A stretch of 64,000 bases of DNA from Trachythela sp. YZ-2020 (lineage: Eukaryota; Cnidaria; Anthozoa; Malacalcyonacea; Clavulariidae). Where the stretch lies: the NCBI GenBank assembly GCA_016169945.1, contig JADLSH010000387.1, positions 3,501,001-3,565,000 on the forward strand. Reading direction: 5' to 3'. Made by a program: the position numbers and the translations under genes. Of this stretch, positions 48,019 to 59,130 are shown piece after piece. The notes beneath the pieces were generated by a model. The model saw only the letters and a program-made list of their open reading frames with translations, searched no databases and was not told where the DNA came from. The first letter of the stretch is position 1. Each line of letters starts with the position of its first letter.

Positions 48019-51000
48019 TTATTTTAACCACACAGCAACGTATGGGGATTCATGCTTGTAACTAGCGTTTGGCCAATCAAAATTGCTTCGAGGTGAATCA
48101 AATCCGTCGGAGGCAACATGAGTCCATCCATCAACAGTTGTTCCTGTTGTCTGTACACCTACGGCCATGCAGTAGTCATTCCCATCAGTATTTCCCATAG
48201 TGTTATATGTAGCTGAAGGATAAGAGCCACCATGTTTGGGATGAGGCATGATTCCAAATCTATTTTGGTAGCATACCTAAGGAATAAAAGTTATAAAAGT
48301 GAAAATTTCTCTCCTAGCATTCTTTCACTCAGTTTACTACGGACGAAGATGGAATTTATGCCAACTAGCCTTTCACGGTTACACGACAAATTCTCTAAAT
48401 GGTATGCCCGCTACGTACAGCTTCATTTTTTTCTGAGAAATTATACATTTATTTTATCAAAACATAAAATTCGATGTAGAATATGCGGTCTAGGAATGCC
48501 TGGTGGTAGATTATATATCGCTATAGCTTATAATTTTTACGAATCATTGGATTATAGGTATGTGAGTGTATGATCAAAAGTCGTAGATTAAGTGGCACGG
48601 TAAGAGTATAATATATAACCGAGTTTTTATAGAAAGCAAAACTTGTTTGTCATACCTGTTCAGAGCCGTCCCAGGCTTTTATATTAACAGGATACATCTT
48701 CGCTTTAGAAACAGAGCTTAAGCCTACACTATGTGTCCATAAGTTGCCACTTTCACGTCCTTCTGGCAGCGACCACTGCACCCACTTTGCGCCGATACCT
48801 TTCTTATTTTCACCACTGGAAAACATCAGAGTTGACGCGTGATATGTTGCTAGGTAACGAGCATCGATGCAGCCGACTTGGTTAACACTATAAAAAAGAA
48901 AACTGAATTGAAAAGACTTGTTCGTCTTGAACATCTTGAAGTCTCACAAAGCTGGTTCGCTTCGACATGCTCTTTCTCTAAATGTATTTCTTAAAAAAGG
49001 ACTGGGTACCCTCAAAACTACTAGTGTTTTATTAAATACATCAGTAGAAATTAATTATGTATTCTTTTGAAATTGCTTGCTATTTTGATAAAACACAAAA
49101 CAATAGACACTCCGTAAATGTTAACATTGTAATTCTCATTGTATTTTACGGAGTGTCTATTGTTTTGTGTTTTATTTAAATACTTTATGGCAGCCGTAAT
49201 TTTTGCTATTTGATTTGTGTTGTGTTGCTAGCAAAATAATTTTAATTGAAATGTTAAAATATTGTATGAAAACCTTCCGAATACGTGTTTTAACACAATT
49301 GAACAATAGATTAATAAGATATTATAGATATAAGGACATAATGTAAACTACAAGATGTTTTTTTATCTTTTTCTTATTTTTTTTCTGCATCTCACTCGAT
49401 TGTCTACCCTACTTTCACTGCAATGACATCGTTTACGATGACTGTATAAATACCTTGGCAATGCCGCATTATCCAGTGTGGGCACATTGACATTCCTTAT
49501 CAACCAGAACTTATGCAGTTCGCTGACGAACCCACTGATCTTTCCTACCAGTGTCCACCCGCCATTCATGAGATCACAGTAGGTCGGTGCAGATCGATCA
49601 GTCGACGTCTTGATCCAATACACGCCATTTTTCAGCCTGTGTTTTCCATCTTTCAACGACACATCATGTATTTGCTTGCAGGATGCTGCAGGATTGTTTT
49701 CTGATGTTCCTAACCCGATAAATTTCTTCATATCAACTTTGCATTCTTCCGCAAGAGAAACAGTTGGCAAAATAGGGACATATTTTGTTATTTTAATGTT
49801 GTCATAAGATGTGTGACATCCATCACTTTTATAGCATCCCAAGCCAAACGTGCCTTTGTTGATCATCCATTTTGAAGCAACCTGGACGTTGTTGTGGATG
49901 ACGTAATCGTTGATCCAATGTGAAAACCTGGAGGAATAGTATGAGATTAGCCAAGTAGCTTAGGTCCTGGTATCATGTCAAGGGCGCCATAATTATCTTT
50001 CGAAAAAGGTCTGTCAAAAAACAGCAATAATTTTCGGATACTTATTAAGACGTGAAAAAAATGGGGGTATTTAATTATTTAGACTATGGGGATACCCTGA
50101 AAATATGCAATCTCGTACCCCGAGCCCGCGATCGTCTAATGGAGGCTAGCGAGGCTCTGGGAATCGATGGCGAAAAGCAGGTTCTGATTGGTTGTTTGTT
50201 AATTTCCCATACCCATTCTCTCTTAACCCTACCGCGTTTTGTATAGTGTGATTATTCATTAATACTATGCTTGACTGGAAAAGTTTATTGAGCAGCCAAC
50301 GTTAGATATTTAGCCTCAATTCGTTACTAGCTTAATAAACTTCGTCCATTCATTCGCTTCTCATATGAAATTAACAATCTACAATCATTATGTCAATAAC
50401 AAAACTGTGAATAACAACACCCTATATATAAGGTCATAATTTAAATTTAGTATTCGAACTAAATGTAGTAGTTCGCTACTTAATATAACATGTATTAACA
50501 TCATGGCCAAGAACACGATTCATGAATCGACCATATTCTATATAAAAGCCGACATGAAATAGCCAAATTTGATCAATCTCAGTAAGGTCGTAAATTTTAG
50601 CTTGAAAACATTGTTTACGTCGAGCAGAGTACTGGATCCGAATGTACTGATTTTCGTGCAAAATTCGCTGGCAATCCCCAGAGCCTCGCTAGCCTCCACC
50701 AGTGGATCGCGGGCTCGGGATAGCAGATTGGAAAATATGCTGTTTCGTGTAAAAAAGGATAAACTGCAGTTATGACCAATAATTTTAACATCAATGAGAT
50801 ACCGGACAGCTTGTGATGACGTTAATCCAATACATTTGGTCGACGTTTTTACGTAAAACAAGAGCAGTGTATTATCCTCAATAACGGGTCACCTAGCAAG
50901 TAGCACCCCCCCCCCCCCTTATAAATATATAGGTTAAAAACACACTTTTCTAAGGAACATTGCCATTGGTGGGATATACAATGTCTTACAAAGCAGAAAA

Positions 51001-54000
51001 AACTTAGAAAATGAACAGGTCGGGAACATCGTAAGTTAAAATTTAAGCAGCTTTGAACATTTATTATGTATTACTATTATTACTGTAACTTCCAGACGAA
51101 GGGTCTTCGCCCGAAACGGCGAAGTTCTTATTGTATTTTTCAGTAGTTTTACACAACCCAACCTCCGAATCTTCCACTAGTATAATGTCTAATGACTAAC
51201 AACATGATTTCGTGTGCAATTTTGATAAAACAAGCACTTGTGATTCTTTCAAAGGCCTCAAATTTGATATTATTAAAAAACTCACCCATTCACGTTTTAC
51301 TGAAATTGCACTCAAACTAAGCTATTACCAATACATATACAAAGTCATGTGTTTCACAGTTGCAAGTCCTTAATATTTCTTGCGATGCGCATATAACAGC
51401 TTTATGCAAAAATCCTTTCCTTTTCTTTTTGTGCGCCTTGCATCAAGTTGTATACAAACATTTAACGTTTAAGGTGAATAAACTGAAAGTAAATAACAAA
51501 CCTGTCTCCAACCAAGCGATATTTAGCATGGGTCCATGATCCTGGAGACAATGTTTTAGTTAAAGTACCTTTGTACAACCAACTTCCGTCCTGGTTATTC
51601 TTAAACGCTCGCATGGTACATTGTGTTGTTCCCGAATGGTATTCGAACCACCATGCACTGGTACTTTGAATTCTCGCATCCTCAACTCGTAAGAATGGAC
51701 CAGGGTAGACGTCGTTATTTCTTTCATTGAAGTCCAACTCTACCTCAATATCTTCCCATTCATGACCGTGTTTAACAAAGATTGAAATTTCAGTGTTGTC
51801 TGCGGTTGGTGTGTCGCCAATAATTTTTAACGAACCATTTTCAACACCAACTGAGCCCCAGTTCTTCTGCCAGTTTTTCTCCAGGTTTGAATTTTCATAG
51901 AAGTCGTCGTAAAATAAGTACACATTTTCAGGATTGTGTTTTGCCTTACTGGCGTCCTTATTTCCTGGGGAAAATGGAGTGGAATGAGGTTAAGGTGCGC
52001 GCTAAGTGACACCCAGGGCCCGGTTGTACGAAGCCCGTTTAGCCTATCCGGTGGATAATTTTTCAACTTGAATAGAACAATTATGTTTGCAACTACATAT
52101 TAAGTGCATAAGATTTAAGTTCAGTCATTCACAAAATGTGTGAAATTATCCACATCCGGTCCCAGATATATGCGCATGGGCCTTTTGCGATGAAAATCAA
52201 CAGACGAAAACAAATGTTGCAAAAGTACGTTTAAGCAAACTTTGCATGCTAGACAATCTATGAAATGTAATATCCAAGCTGCCGGTGCTTCCTTCGCATC
52301 GAAATCAAGATCTGCATAGCAAAGGCAAAGCAACATACAAGAACTATTAAGAGAATTTCTTGTACGTCACGTACATCGTGCTCGAACCCTGAATATGATT
52401 GACTACCATATTTCTGTCAGCTTCCTATCGGAAAACGTATGTTGAGTGTATAATCGGTAAACTAATGTAATAATTATCACAGAGATTTCTGATGCTGCTT
52501 ACGTAAATTTGATCATTGCTTGATGATCGACCTTTGATATCTCTCGATTGGCATATACAAATCAAATAAAAATGTAGCCTACTGGATAAACTTTGAACGT
52601 TTTTCAACAAAATTCGCGACACAGAAAAATGTTTCCTCTTTTCAATTTTCATATACAATGACAATGTTACGTTCATGTTTAACATGCTCATTACGAAAAC
52701 AATATAATATGTACACGTAAATATGTAGAATCCAGGGTCGCTGGAAAGGATAAAATAGTTCCCGGAACTCAGAAGGGCAAACGAGTTGCGATTAGGTGCT
52801 TCGTGCCTCTTCCCAGGCTTCTGTCAATTTTGGGTTATATGGGATACGTTTGGCTCGCAGTAGTCCTCAAAAGCAATTGAGACAAACGTTTCTAGCACAT
52901 TAATCTTATGCCATCTGTATCAGATTGGTGTTCTATAGCAGTACACGGCTGCGGCTAACAAGAAAGTAAATAGCTACGAATTCACTTTCCGTTTCGTAGA
53001 TAATTGATAAAAATATTGCATTGAAACAGAGTTCCTCTCAAGTTACATGGTTAGTTGTGGGTGCAATTTTCCACCTTAAAGCTATATATTACATTATAGC
53101 GGATATCAACATAGGCAGCCCAGCAAATATACTGTTAAACTCACAATAAATATAGTTGTAAAATATATTTTTAACAATAAAATGTTTAAAGTGTTTCTGA
53201 GTTTGCTATATCCAGACATTTGATTGATGTGTATCTCATTATCCATATAGATTGTCCAGTCACACGGTTAATACGTCACTGTAACCATAACTATACGTGT
53301 GCGACTGGACAATCTGGATAGATAACGAGATATACACAAACAAATCTATGAGTAGCAAACGGTCAGAAGCACCTTAAACATATTTCAAAAATGTAATTGT
53401 TAGAGATATATTTTTCAACTATTCATTGTGAGGATAACAGTATATTTGCTGGACTGCCTATGATACCAATGATACCACGAATGAGGACACGTTTCATCAA
53501 TTAAAATTTCTAGACCATTCTCTTCATTTTTTATGATCTGTATAATAATGACCTTACCATAGACCAAGTAGTAAGCAGATCGGTCACGGACAGTTTTGAC
53601 CAAGTCCTCTTGCAGTTTAAACAACACTGTTGCATTTGTTGTGGCAATATTTTTTAAAATTCGATCGATTTCTCGTGGTTTGCAGTCTTCATCCTTTTGG
53701 AAATAGACCCTTAGGTCGTTCCCGTTAGCCAAAGCCAAACCATTATCGATCAATTCACAATGGTTTACTAAAGAGGATTCAATAATATAATGCAGTTACG
53801 GCGCACATTTACTTTAATCTATTTGTAATAGTCTCTTAGTCTCGTAAACCCTCACATAAGCATTAGAATGATCTACGTGAATAAAACCAATGTACCTATA
53901 GCCTATATACACCTCCTATAAATCGTTTTCACGATGACGTAACGAAATTCTAAAAGCTAAACTACGAAGTCAACAAAGCTGGCTGTCTAACATGCTTCCT

Positions 54001-55115
54001 AGATCGTTAATACGAGTGCTCACGAAAAATTCAGAGTTTTTCTTGTTTTAAAAGTAATGTTGTATCTAATAAAAAATTGATCTGCACATTGGTTAAAACG
54101 CGGCCCTGAACATGCTAGTTTCTCTCCAGCTATGTCCAATACTAATCCCTTTCTCTTCTTTGAAATCGGAAAAGTATTTCCCCTCGTCCTCGGCACTTGG
54201 GGTAGGGAAGAACTTTCTCCATAATTAAACAGAGAAGACTAGGCCCAGCGACAGGCGAGAAGCTACGACAATTACAGTACCGTCGTTATTCTTTCAGAAT
54301 CTTCAACTAGAGGCGACTACGAGAGCTGTAGGTTAACCATAACTGCATGCTTACAATTATATACGTGTTACAAATTATTAGAAATACACAAAATGAGGGT
54401 GCATTTGAAATGTTAATCGAATAATCGATTGAATATTGCGGGATGATTTCCGATTTATATATGACAATAACGTCAATTGGTGGACAGTTTCAAAAAACAT
54501 AATTGTTCCTATAAGCCATTACTGGACATGAGGTATAAGATTGGGGTAAGAGCATTGGAATGAAGTAAATCGCTGTGTTTATGTGGTTCTTTTTATGGCA
54601 ATATATTGAGCCGCACTTTCGCAGTGTTTATACAGAGGTCTAAAACAATTACGGTAATTGTGATAAACTTCATTCCTACCTTGTAACGCAACTGTAAAAT
54701 CCTTCGGTAGTGCAGACGCGTCGGTATTTTTTATAACGATTTGACGAGCAGCAGTGAAATCAAAATTTGTATAAAACTTGTCGCAACTAGAACTATTCTT
54801 AGTAAGATCGTTCAGAAGCTGTTTCAACTTATTTAGCATTTTGATTTCGTCCTGCGTCGAGCGACTTCGCATAAAATATTCGCTTGATTGTTGTTGTAGA
54901 TTTTCATATTTGGTTTGAAACGTTTGGAGGTTCACATGAAGTTTTGATGACAGAACATTAATTAGATGTTTCGCCTCGTGAATTTCGCTGTACTTGTGTA
55001 GGTCTCCTCTTGGCCTTTCCACGGGTTCAGCACTGGAATTGAAATTAGAATTGAAAAGTAGAATTGAAATTACGATTGATGCAAATATTGAGGAGCAGGA
55101 TCTACAGGAACCCAT
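48019..55115 (-). CDS. Secreted multidomain protein resembling coral skeletal organic matrix protein 5 (complete)
   Basis: Six exons with consistent phases: 55115-54680, 53767-53558, 51964-51502, 49927-49454, 48887-48656, 48276-48019; about 690 residues. The first ATG (55115) is followed by a hydrophobic signal peptide (IFASIVISILLF). Exon 1 continues with an alpha-helical, probably coiled-coil stretch. Exon 2 has LIDNGLALANGNDLRVYF, a DUF2341-like block. Exon 3 (YLFYDDFYENSNLEKNW) and the start of exon 4 look like a concanavalin/laminin-G fold. Exon 4 then has the fibrinogen-type segment GVYWIKT, YCDLMNGGWTLVGKISG. Exons 5 and 6 are a Cys-containing domain (GCIDARYLATYHAS, YPSATYNTMGNTDGNDYC) ending VAVWLK and TAA. 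I recall this architecture from cnidarian matrix proteins; the role (extracellular, possibly adhesive or lectin-like) is inferred. Introns hold several foldback elements. Confidence 0.88.
49088..49175. repeat. Perfect 31-bp hairpin with 26-nt loop
   Basis: Arms 49088-49118 and 49145-49175 are exact inverted copies, including acactccgtaaa and tttacggagtgt. It lies in the intron between exons 4 and 5 of the matrix-like gene. It could be a young micro-foldback element or a small-RNA precursor. Confidence 0.9.
50107..50731. repeat. Inverted repeat pair (transposon ends)
   Basis: About 65-70 bp at 50107-50175 (with cccgagcccgcgatcg and ggaggctagcgaggctctgg) is repeated inverted at 50660-50731. 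The intervening 485 bp is non-coding. Probably a non-autonomous element with about 70-bp TIRs, or two ends of related elements. A poly-C run lies at 50909-50920. Confidence 0.65.
51087..51126 (+). ncRNA. Hammerhead-like motif (Penelope LTR fragment), core variant
   Basis: AACTTC, CAGACGA (51093-51099), GGGTCTTCGCCC stem-loop, GAAAC (51113-51117), GGC, GAAGTT. Stem I is six perfect pairs and stem II is GGG/CCC. It has the same A-for-U change in the core as the copy at 32429-32468, and the following ttattgtatttttcag matches that copy's flank. It lies in an intron of the matrix-like gene. Confidence 0.5.
53110..53462. mobile_element. Palindromic element in intron
   Basis: The ends CATAGGCAG and CTGCCTATG are inverted copies, and about 165 bp on each side pair across a short centre near 53270-53290 (gattgtccagtcacacg with cgtgtgcgactggacaat). 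Non-coding. It lies between exons 2 and 3 of the matrix-like gene, about 100 bp from exon 2. Confidence 0.75.
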
Positions 55116-55199
55116 TTCGATCAAAACGTCGTGTAGACTTGCAAATTCAATGATGGTTTGAGAAGTTATTTCGTGTATTTTCTTGTATTTTCTTGTTTA

Positions 55200-55745
55200 T
55201 TCATGTTTATACACGTAGTGCGGTGTTACAGCGTCACAGCAGTAGGGAGGAAGTTTGTGACGTCAAGTTATTTCGAGAAATTCTGACTTTGATATTAATT
55301 TAATATGAATTGATGGCGTATAGGACGAACGTAGCAAGTATGCAAGGCCTATAAGCGGTTCAGAGAATGAGAGGCATGCTACCCCGAAATTTCCTTACCC
55401 TGTGACCTGAATTTCATTTTTACACGAGTGCAAAAGTGAAAGCCTAATTGATGCAGTGTAATACAAACTGAAAGCTTCCTAATAAGTAGTGTTGATAGGA
55501 ACGCTGCAGATCATTTGTATATAAAGGACAATGGATCAACTACTGTGCGGCTTATGAGTGGTGCAAAGTTTCAAAATTAGATGCTGCATGTTCAGTGAAC
55601 TCTAAGGAGACTGGAACGATAACTTGTCCGCCATCTTTGAAGCCGCTCTTGATGCATGGCCACCATGCACGTACGGAGCCGGAAAAAAAACACCACTATT
55701 ATAGGAAAACATCGATTTATTCACGTAAAAGCTCAAAATAGACTT
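55200..55745. other. Upstream region of the matrix-like gene; no further gene
   Basis: No ORF or recognisable repeat. Promoter elements cannot be called from sequence alone. Confidence 0.4.
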
Positions 55746-55749
55746 AAAT

Positions 55750-55979
55750 TCCTGGGCCCGGTTGTTCAAAAGCCGGTTAACGCTAATCCCGGGTTAAATT
55801 TTAATCTACTGTTCTGGTTTGTATACTTCTGCATGCATGTTTGTTTATTTCAAAACTTTATAAACAAAAACTTCTATCGCCCAGTACAAGGTTGATAGAA
55901 ACCGATGTCGGGAAACTTGTGTGAAAGTTACCACTAACCCAGGGTTAAGTTAACCGGCTTTTGAACAACCGGCCCCTGG
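55750..55979. mobile_element. MITE with 26-bp TIRs
   Basis: ggcccggttgttcaaaagcc near 55755 and the inverse near 55955-55975, continuing into a paired ggttaa/ttaacc part. About 230 bp, non-coding. A single related end (gggcccggttgtacgaagcc) occurs at 52016. Confidence 0.75.
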
Positions 55980-56289
55980 ATGTTAGTAGAAAACAAGTTG
56001 GGACTATTGAAATGTATTAAAGTAGCTTTTTGTGAAGTCGAAGAGCTAACTTTGCTTTCACATTTTGCTATTTTTACGAATACAAAACAGATACCCCTCG
56101 AACTTTGGTTAGTGCAACTAAGTATAGAACAGTGAGAGCTATCCATAAAACCAGCATCAGTTATTTTAGATTGCTCATTTTCACTGAAAAACAAACGTTT
56201 GACTGAATTTTCCACTCCTCGCAACTCTCCCTAGTCCTTTTGAGAGTGCATTTTCCCGCGCGGGTTCCCGCTCTGAGCTTCAAATTGGT

Positions 56290-57110
56290 TTAAGCGAATC
56301 TGTTGCCTAAACGTCTTCCAGTTTCTATGATGTAAAGCATACTATATTTACGGCAAGAAATGCAGTAAATAAGGTTAGAGGAATATTAACAAAGAGGAAT
56401 AGACGTGGTAGGGTCTAAATGATTACAAATGTAGCATACTTTACGGCGACTATGTAGAGGTACCGACTGGTGCAGTGGTGTATAGCTTAACTTTTTTGAC
56501 CACTTGCGATCAGAGCAAGTTGGACATAAAAAATGGTTGCCCTGAATAAAATTCACTTGCCATTAGATCTAGCTTTAGTTCATATAATAATACTGATTTG
56601 AAGCAAATGATTGCAGTAAGGATGATATGCTGATGAATAACTAAAATTTGGATTATATAACACCAATATAAACCAATCACTATTCTTTTATTTTCCTTAT
56701 GAACTTGAGGCACAATATCCGTCGTACAATGGTCAGACAATGTCCGTTAAGGCATGCTCATCTTTTACACTTTTCAAATTATCCAGCAGAATGAATAGAC
56801 TGTTAACTGGTCTATATTTTACTCATTTAATACTGTACTTGCATGGGAAATAATAACTTAGAGATAACCAGCTTTTCCTGGCCAAGCAAAAACGGAAAGC
56901 AACTTCCCCGATCGGGCACCAAGAAGAAACTTCTACTTGCCCGTAATGATTTTCACTTGCCCCGGGCAAGTGTTAAGTTACACCACTGCAGTGGTGACAC
57001 AAATTCTTGTCGGAGTGAGCTGCGGATGTTTTTACTGTGTCGAAAAGAAACTATAGGGGAGAAAGATTGCGGAATTCCGACAAATAATATCCCTTGCTTT
57101 GAAAGTTAAG
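56290..57110 (-). pseudogene. Decayed Penelope-like fragment (GIY-YIG end)
   Basis: Minus-strand reading gives a FKARDIICRN segment (about 57100-57070), then near 56370-56310 CISCRKYSMLYIIETGRRLG, the GIY-YIG region typical of Penelope-like elements. Stops and about 500 bp of unrelated sequence separate the parts. Confidence 0.6.
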
Positions 57111-57132
57111 ACCAAGGGAACCTATACCAAGG

Positions 57133-57445
57133 GAATGTATATAAATTTTCGTTCGACTATTCCATCTACAAATACCTTCTACTATTGATATTTACCCATA
57201 CGTAATACTGGCATCACTCCCATCATATATACCGAACTTGCGGTTAATGCTCAGCAACTGGACTCTGTAGCTCAGTTGGTTAGAGCGCTGCACCGGAATC
57301 GCAGGGCCGCAGATTCAATTCCTGCCAGAGGGTCTAAGTTGCATTTTTCGGAACTGCTCCTGGCTAGGTCTAAAAAATGTATATAAATTTTCGTTCGACT
57401 ATTCCATCTACAAACACCTTCTACTATTAGTCCTATATCGAACGA
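57133..57445 (+). mobile_element. tRNA-derived SINE, full copy with duplicated tail
   Basis: From 57258, a tRNA-like head: gactctgtagctcagttgg (A box), gcgctgcaccgg, then agattcaattcctgcc (B box). It is followed by a body with gttgcatttttcgg and a tail containing gtatataaattttcgttcg. The same tail also lies just upstream at 57133-57195, so an older partial copy is next to it. The anticodon loop is not that of a clean tRNA. Confidence 0.85.
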
Positions 57446-57739
57446 GATGCCGAGAAAAAAATCTTGTTTTAATACATACTTTAATATCAAAATCATTTAG
57501 TCAAGGCCACAATGTTCACATTAGATGCCTCTGGTAACAAGACGGCAGCTGAACTACGACAGTAGTGAGAAGGCACAGCAGCGACTTCCTTACAATATTT
57601 GCCAAATAAAAATATGAAAAGTGCTATTTTCCGCTGGCTGAGGAACGAAAGAAGCAGAAAATGTTTCTCACACACTGCTGGGAGGCCGATTGGTCTGCAG
57701 CATCTCCCAGCTGTTGTCTGAGGAATGTCCTTATTTGAT

Positions 57740-57900
57740 ACGTTCAACATTTTTATTCATATTTTGCATGATTTTCAAGCACTTTTCAAGCACTTCTAAC
57801 AAATCTTGTATTTTCAAGGACTTCCTGCAAGTGCCCAAGAAATTGATTTTTGAATTTAAGCACTTTTCAAGAGGTTCAAGGACCTGCACGAACCCTGTTA
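57740..57900 (-). mobile_element. hAT-like element end
   Basis: On minus the sequence starts cagggttcgtgcaggtcctt and continues with aagtgcttgaaaa-like units. This is the CAGGG-type terminus seen in hAT MITEs. The other end was not identified. Confidence 0.5.
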
Positions 57901-57989
57901 TAAATACAAAGCCATATGCAGTCTCTGAGTACGCTCTAGCAGTCAATAGACAAATTTAGCTTGCATGACAATTACATGTCAATTGACCA

Positions 57990-58330
57990 TTTACCGAGTG
58001 TCCCAAAAAAGAACTTTCGGTGTAGAATAAAGAACATCCGGTAGAGAATTGAAAAATTTTGGACCTTGAAATCGTAATGAAAATTGTCTTGCAAAATGGT
58101 ATTCGAAGACCTCTGTCACTCCTTCTCTGAAGGCCAAGCATTTGATTATTGGAAATAAACATATTTTTAAAGTAATACGGAAGAGTATTATTTTTCCATG
58201 AAAAAATAAATTGAACCATTTGTAGTTGACAAATGTCATGGAATTTTAGCAGTTGCAGTTCCTTAAACAAAGAAGCGGTATGAGAATCAGACTTACCTTC
58301 GCCTAATATTCTAACTATACGTTTCTGCAA
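57990..58330 (-). pseudogene. RT C-terminus of a non-LTR element
   Basis: Encodes LQKRIVRILGEGKSDSHTAS, LFKELQLLKFHDI and, after a frame change, RFQGPKFFNSLPDVL, the conserved end of jockey/RTE-type reverse transcriptases. 5'-truncated and frameshifted. Confidence 0.75.
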
Positions 58331-58965
58331 AATGACAAGTCGAATGACAAGTTTAATAAGGCTATAAGCCATTTTATGCCATTTTTTTACCAAATTTCCA
58401 ACTTCAAACGTTTATATCTCGCTTAATAGTGGAAGGAAAGTTGAAGTGTTGATTGTTGTATATCAAAATTTAAGCCGTTAACCAATCATGAATATAATAA
58501 AACTTATTTGAGTGTAACAGCTGCTCCAGTTTTTACGCTACATTAAATCAAACAGCGAAATAATTTTTGGGACACCCAATATAATTCAATTAACGTCGTC
58601 CTTATAAGGAATTACAAAGAATGAAGAATTACAAAATTATAGCTCAAAACCGCAAAATCTCGATCTTTAAGACTAAGCTAAAATGGACGTATGCCTGTTA
58701 TGGAATTTGAATGATGGCATGTAAGTTGTGTTGCGAAAAATGCCAAGAGATATATACAGTTACATACGTCCTTTTCATTTTGCGCTTAGAGGTCGAGGTT
58801 TTGCAGTTGTGAGTTTTGACCTTATAGGAGCCCTCTCCTCCGCAGAGGCTTTCTTTCTTTCTAGTTATTTCTTTCTTTCTAGTTATTAGAAAGGTGCTAG
58901 ATGGTAAGAGGTGGCGCAAAGGCGCTAGATGGTAGGAGGTGGTGCTCGGCGCTCGGTTTTCCTCG

Positions 58966-59045
58966 GTATGTCTAACTCGCTCCTCTAGCGCACCGGTCTA
59001 ACTCGCTCCTCTAGCGCACCGGTCTAACTCGTTCCTCTATAGAGC
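58966..59045 (+). repeat. Triplicate 26-bp tandem repeat
   Basis: Three copies of tctaactcgctcctctagcg followed by caccgg, just downstream (minus sense) of the INTS4 stop codon. Confidence 0.85.
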
Positions 59046-59130
59046 ACCGAAGACTCTGCGCAGAGAGCCTTCGGAGGACAACCTTATTAGCTAGATATAG
59101 AAAGTAGTTTTACTTAGCTGCCATAAATAC

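Noticed and set aside
57258..57335. Functional tRNA gene
   Set aside because: The A and B boxes are good, but the anticodon loop is irregular, and the sequence continues into a body and tail shared with other dispersed copies; it is a SINE.
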